DNA of 64,000 nucleotides, taken from contig CM020618.1 in NCBI GenBank assembly GCA_009829735.1, positions 36,494,894 through 36,558,893 on the forward strand, read 5' to 3'. A program made the translations under genes and the position numbers. Source of the DNA: Pyropia yezoensis (taxonomy: Eukaryota > Rhodophyta > Bangiophyceae > Bangiales > Bangiaceae). The notes under the pieces are model-generated. The model searched no databases. It saw only the letters and a program-made list of their open reading frames with translations, and was not told where the DNA came from. The number at the start of each line of letters is the position of its first letter. Position 1 is the stretch's first letter. This document shows, in pieces, positions 60,419-64,000 of this stretch.

Positions 60419-60887
60419 TGTGGCAGTATTAACCCCAGGTAGGGGGGCGACACGTGCCATGCAAGGGGTGGCAGGCCACTAGCCTGACCCGTTCCTCCCC
60501 CTGCATTTGGGTCCAGATTCCCTAAGTTAGGGATAGTTAGCTTAGTAGTAAATCCAACGTGGATTTCAGGGTTTTCTGCATTTTATCGTCTTGAATTCTC
60601 GTGTGGCCCGGTGGGCAGGTGCTGGGGTGGGAGATTCTGAGTGGCGAGATTCTGAGGGGACCCTGGGGGGATAAGGGGAGGGACAGCGGGGCTTGGCCTT
60701 GCTTCCCCGTCCCGACCAAGAAACTGTTGGCCCACACACCATCTTCTTGTTTGTCAGTGGGGGGATTGCCCCACAACAGGGATAGAGTGTGTGCGACTTG
60801 CACTTCTTCCGGTTCCCCCGACACGGGAGGCAGCCCTTGCGCACCGCCCCAACTTGGGTGCCGCGTGTGTGAGTGGTTTTTGCCACA
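60419..60887 (+). repeat. Solo LTR of the chromovirus family (469 bp)
   Basis: A complete LTR from TGTGGCAG to TTGCCACA with no internal element sequence. It is flanked by a perfect 5-bp duplication (60414-60418 and 60888-60892). This is the expected product of LTR-LTR recombination after an independent insertion. Confidence 0.93.
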
Positions 60888-60892
60888 GGGGA
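60888..60892. repeat. Target site duplication GGGGA (right of solo LTR)
   Basis: Identical to 60414-60418. Confidence 0.8.
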
Positions 60893-61521
60893 GACGCCCT
60901 CACCTGACCTTGGGCGCGTCCCTCCCTTCTGCACGTCGGCCGGTGGGAAGGGGCGGTATGACAAAGTGGGAGGGGGGCAGAGAAGAATGAGGAAGGGGGA
61001 CAGAGGGAAGGCGGGGGGGGGGGGGGGGCGGCGGGCATGGGGCAGGTGGAAGGGGGCCACGAGGAAGTCGAAGGTGGATGGGGCGCGGGGGGGGTAGGAT
61101 CCTCCGATGCGCCCCAAGCAGCGCGGGGAGGGGGGGGGGGGATGCGGAAACCCCCCCCCCCCCCCCCCTCTTGTCTGCCTGCCGCACCCCCCCCCCCTTG
61201 ACTGCCGCACCCCCGGAGGGCCCCGTTGGGGGGCTCCTCTCGCGCTGTCAGGAGGCTACCCAGGTCCGACCACATGTGAGAACTGCTCTCGACCGTTTAT
61301 TCGTTCGCCAATGTTCTTGTGCCCCTCGGGTGTCTGTACCCTGCGGAGAAAACCTGCAGGGTTTCTTGTCGCGAAGCAAACTAGTGGACAGCCGGCGGGT
61401 TGGCGAGGGCGCTGCCGGCACCCCCGCCCGCCACGGTGGTACATGGTAGGGGTGGTGGTGGTGGCTGCGGCGTGGAGTGCGATGAAGAGGTCATCCAGCC
61501 GGGAGGGGGCGTCCGTCAGCC

Positions 61522-61523
<2 letters not shown>
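60893..61523. other. Low-complexity spacer
   Basis: G- and C-run-rich sequence with no supported gene between the solo LTR and the second Ty3/gypsy remnant. Confidence 0.45.

Positions 61524-61573
<50 letters not shown>
61524..61573. repeat. Poly(C) tract of 50 bases
   Basis: Fifty uninterrupted C. It sits just upstream of the gag fragment and may mark the truncation point of the element. Its exact length may be a sequencing artefact. Confidence 0.9.
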
Positions 61574-61599
61574 ATCGCCGGCCACCCTCACCGCCGCCG

Positions 61600-61897
61600 C
61601 CCGAGCAGCCCCTGCCGAAGGGCAAACGCCCCTGACAGCGTCTCCTACTCAGAGCTTGAGTCTCTCATGACTGACGCTTTGCGCGTGAAGGCTGCCAAGG
61701 CTGGTGCCCCGACGCACCTCGGCGGCACATCTGCGAAGCCGTCCACGACGGGTGTCATTCCCATGGATATCTCCAGCATCAAAGTCGAGAAACTCACGCC
61801 TGATGAGCGTCAGCGCTGCATGCGTGAAGGTCTCTGCCTCCGCTGCCGTGAGAAACGACATATGGCCAAGAACTGCCCAAAAGGCCAGCGGAGCTGA
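61600..61897 (+). pseudogene. gag: Gag C-terminal fragment with CCHC zinc knuckle
   Basis: The open frame ends ...CLRCREKRHMAKNC..., a CX2CX4HX4C knuckle, then TGA at 61895-61897. The frame extends upstream through the poly(C) tract, but only about the last 90 codons resemble Gag. The capsid part is missing. Confidence 0.7.
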
Positions 61898-64000
61898 AGC
61901 AGCAACCGTCATCAAACCCGGTGCCAGAAGCTTCTTCGGTTCCTGACAACATGTCGTCACCATTTGAAGGCCCGCGTCTCGGGCTTCTGATTTCTACTGC
62001 CTCTGTCAATGGACATCTTGTTAAGGTGCTGTTTGACGGCGGATCTCTCATTAACGTCGTATCAAGGCGCCTCGTGAAAACCCTGAATGTGACCACAAAA
62101 GAAACGGACTTCGCGGCTAACATGCCCGATGGCCGCACCCACGTCCTCGCAGAGACCATTGAACCCTTAGAGATTCACATCGGTCCATACCAAGAACGCC
62201 TTCGGTTTCCTGCATGCGACCTAAGTGCGTACGACATCATCCTCGGAAAGAAATGGCGTGACGACAAGGACGTCAATATTAACAACAAGAAGAACAAGAT
62301 CTCCTTCAAGTTTTACCACAAGAACATCTCCATCACTGCCTCCCTCCAGAAACCCCATGGACTGATTAGTAGGCAACGCCTCGCGAAGGACCTTATCCGA
62401 AAAGGTTCTGTCTCCGCCATCTACCTGCAATCCGAAGATCCTTCCAGCACCTTTGACATCAATGCAATCAAAATGAGAACAGCTGAAGACAACAATGACG
62501 TCCAAGTGATTCTCAAGGAGTACGCCGACGTCTTCCCAGAAGAGCTTCTGGATGGACTTCCTCCTGAACGCAGTCACAAGTTTAGCGTCAAGCTTACGGA
62601 GGACACTCAACCACGTCGCAGTGGCATTTGTCGCCTATTTGAGTGGGAGCTCGATGAAGTCAAGACACAACTTGCAACCCTCATACGAAATGGGTTCATC
62701 CAACAAGGCGCCTCACCGTGAGGCTCCTGTGTACTCCTTGCAGCGAAGAAGGACGGTGGTTGGCGAATGTGCATCGATGATCGAGCCTTGAACAAGGCGA
62801 CTATCAAGAACACATATCCCTTACGGCGAATTGACGACATCTATAACCAACTGCGAAAGGCCAAGTACTTTGCGAAGATCGACCTCCGATCAGGTTCCCA
62901 CCAGATCCGGCTTGACCCTCATACTATCCCGCTGACGGCGTTCTGAACAAAATACGGGTTCTACGAGTTTACTGTGCTACCCTTTGGGCTAGCAAGTGCC
63001 CCCGCGGTCTTCATTAACCAAATGAATGACGTCTTCTGACCCTATCACGACGACTTCATCTGTGTCTGCCTCGACGACATCCTGGTCTACAGTGAAACCT
63101 ACGAAGATCACCTTAAGCACCTAAGGCAAGCCCTGGACAAGTTGCGAGAGCATAAGCTGTACGCCAAGCTCAGCAAATGCCAATTTTCTCGAACAACTGT
63201 GGACTACCTCGGCCACGTCATTTCCAACGAACGTTTCTCTATGGAGGACTACTAGGTCCAAGCCATTAGATCATGGGCATCTTCACAGAGCAAAGAGGAT
63301 GTACATTCCTTCCTCGGCATGGTCAACCTTTATCGTCGATTTATTAAGGGAATGGCATTCGTGGCTGCACCACTCACAAGGCTCACTGGAAACGTCGACT
63401 TTGAATGGAACTCTGACGCCCACAAGGCTTTCGAGCAACTACAAACCCTGACGACACGTGCACCAGTACTGCGGCCATTCGACAAGAGGTACCCCATATT
63501 TGTGTCCACAGATGCCAGTGGGTATGCTGCTGGCGCTGTCCTTGAACAATATGACGGACAATGACGACGCCCAGTGGCCTACTTCTCATTGACGCTGAAC
63601 ATCCACGAGCAGCGCTACAGTATCTGGGAGCGCGAACTGCTCGCTGCAGTACAAGCCATTCGACACTGGCGCTGCTACCTCCATCGAAGACCTTTCGAGG
63701 TGCACACCGACCATGAGTCCCTAAGGTACCTGAAAACCCAAGAAAAGCTCAACGACCACCAATTCAAGTGGTTGGAGCTGTTGGAGCAATTCGATTTCAA
63801 GATCATCCCGATCAAGGACACATCCAACCCCGTAGCTGATGCCCTTTCGAGGCAACCACAAGACGCCCCCGACAAGCACGCTCACAATCAAGATCTCCTT
63901 AGTCGCGTGCTGACGAAGACCACCGAATACTTATCCAAGAAAACTGAAATCAACAACCTCATGACCATAAGCCGAAGTGATCAAGACCTTGCCACCCTTG
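61898..64000 (+). pseudogene. pol: Pol (PR-RT-RNase H) with five in-frame stops, cut by window end
   Basis: One reading frame runs from the gag junction to the window end with no indel. The retropepsin motif reads FDGGS in place of the usual D-S/T-G. It is followed by SAYDIILGKKW. RT has [29 protein letters not shown] and the active-site motif VCLDDILVYS. RNase H starts FVSTDASGYAAGAVL and includes VHTDHESLRYL. Stops are at 62719 (TGA), 62944 (TGA), 63037 (TGA), 63253 (TAG) and 63562 (TGA). At 62944 and 63037 related elements usually have Arg, so CGA to TGA is likely. It cannot be active. Confidence 0.9.

Larger units (their letters stand above)
61600..64000 (+). mobile_element. Second Ty3/gypsy lineage, 5'-truncated and cut by window end
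   Basis: A different family from the chromovirus. Its base composition is less GC-rich and its RT is clearly distinct. It has a gag C-terminus with one zinc knuckle, then protease, RT and RNase H, and runs off the window before integrase. No LTR was found upstream and the capsid region is missing. Confidence 0.88.

Noticed and set aside
62719..63564. TGA read as a sense codon in this genome
   Set aside because: Several host and element genes here end at TGA in the expected place (for example PA2G4 and the GTPase), so the TGAs in this Pol are mutations.
1..64000. CRISPR arrays, bacterial operons, rRNA genes
   Set aside because: No regularly spaced direct repeats with unique spacers, no rRNA-like sequence, and spliced eukaryotic gene structure.

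Overview
This is a GC-rich eukaryotic nuclear scaffold. Genes are dense, mostly single-exon, and preceded by good ATGG start contexts. One gene (an LPCAT-type acyltransferase) has two clear GT-AG introns. A KEA-type K+/H+ antiporter with a long N-terminal extension, a GT61 glycosyltransferase, extreme C/G homopolymers and chromovirus retrotransposons fit a photosynthetic alga. I infer a red alga of the Porphyra/Pyropia type. The sequence does not prove this.

Layout. 1-12409 is a Ty3/gypsy chromovirus. It is split by a 500-N scaffold gap (3582-4081), and the ~3.1 kb on either side of the gap is the same sequence, so one element is probably represented twice. 12410-14103 holds no recognisable gene. 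14104-17951 (minus) is a decayed KDZ-family DNA transposase. 19250-23500 is dominated by C/G homopolymers and holds a broken trypsin-like protease locus (minus) and a duplicated 238-bp repeat.

24477-43491 is the host gene island: a secreted Cys-rich repeat protein (+), a hAT-like MITE, PA2G4/EBP1 (+), a GT61 glycosyltransferase (-), a GB1/RHD3-type GTPase (+), COQ2 prenyltransferase (-), a TIR element, and a KEA antiporter (-). 44205-45036 is an internally deleted hAT transposon. 46190-48168 (minus) is the three-exon acyltransferase.

48961-49838 (minus) is the C-terminal half of a Fanzor/TnpB-like RuvC nuclease. It is interrupted by a complete but dead 9374-bp chromovirus (49839-59212, target duplication ACAGT). 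A solo LTR of the same family lies at 60419-60887 (target duplication GGGGA). From about 61600 to the window end is a second Ty3/gypsy lineage with five in-frame stops and no frameshift in pol.

The host genes look like unrelated housekeeping, membrane and secretory functions with no operon-like logic. The most unusual biology is in the mobile DNA: an antisense SR-rich ORF carried downstream of pol by the chromovirus, an ATGA stop-restart gag/pol junction, and the Fanzor-like nuclease remnant.
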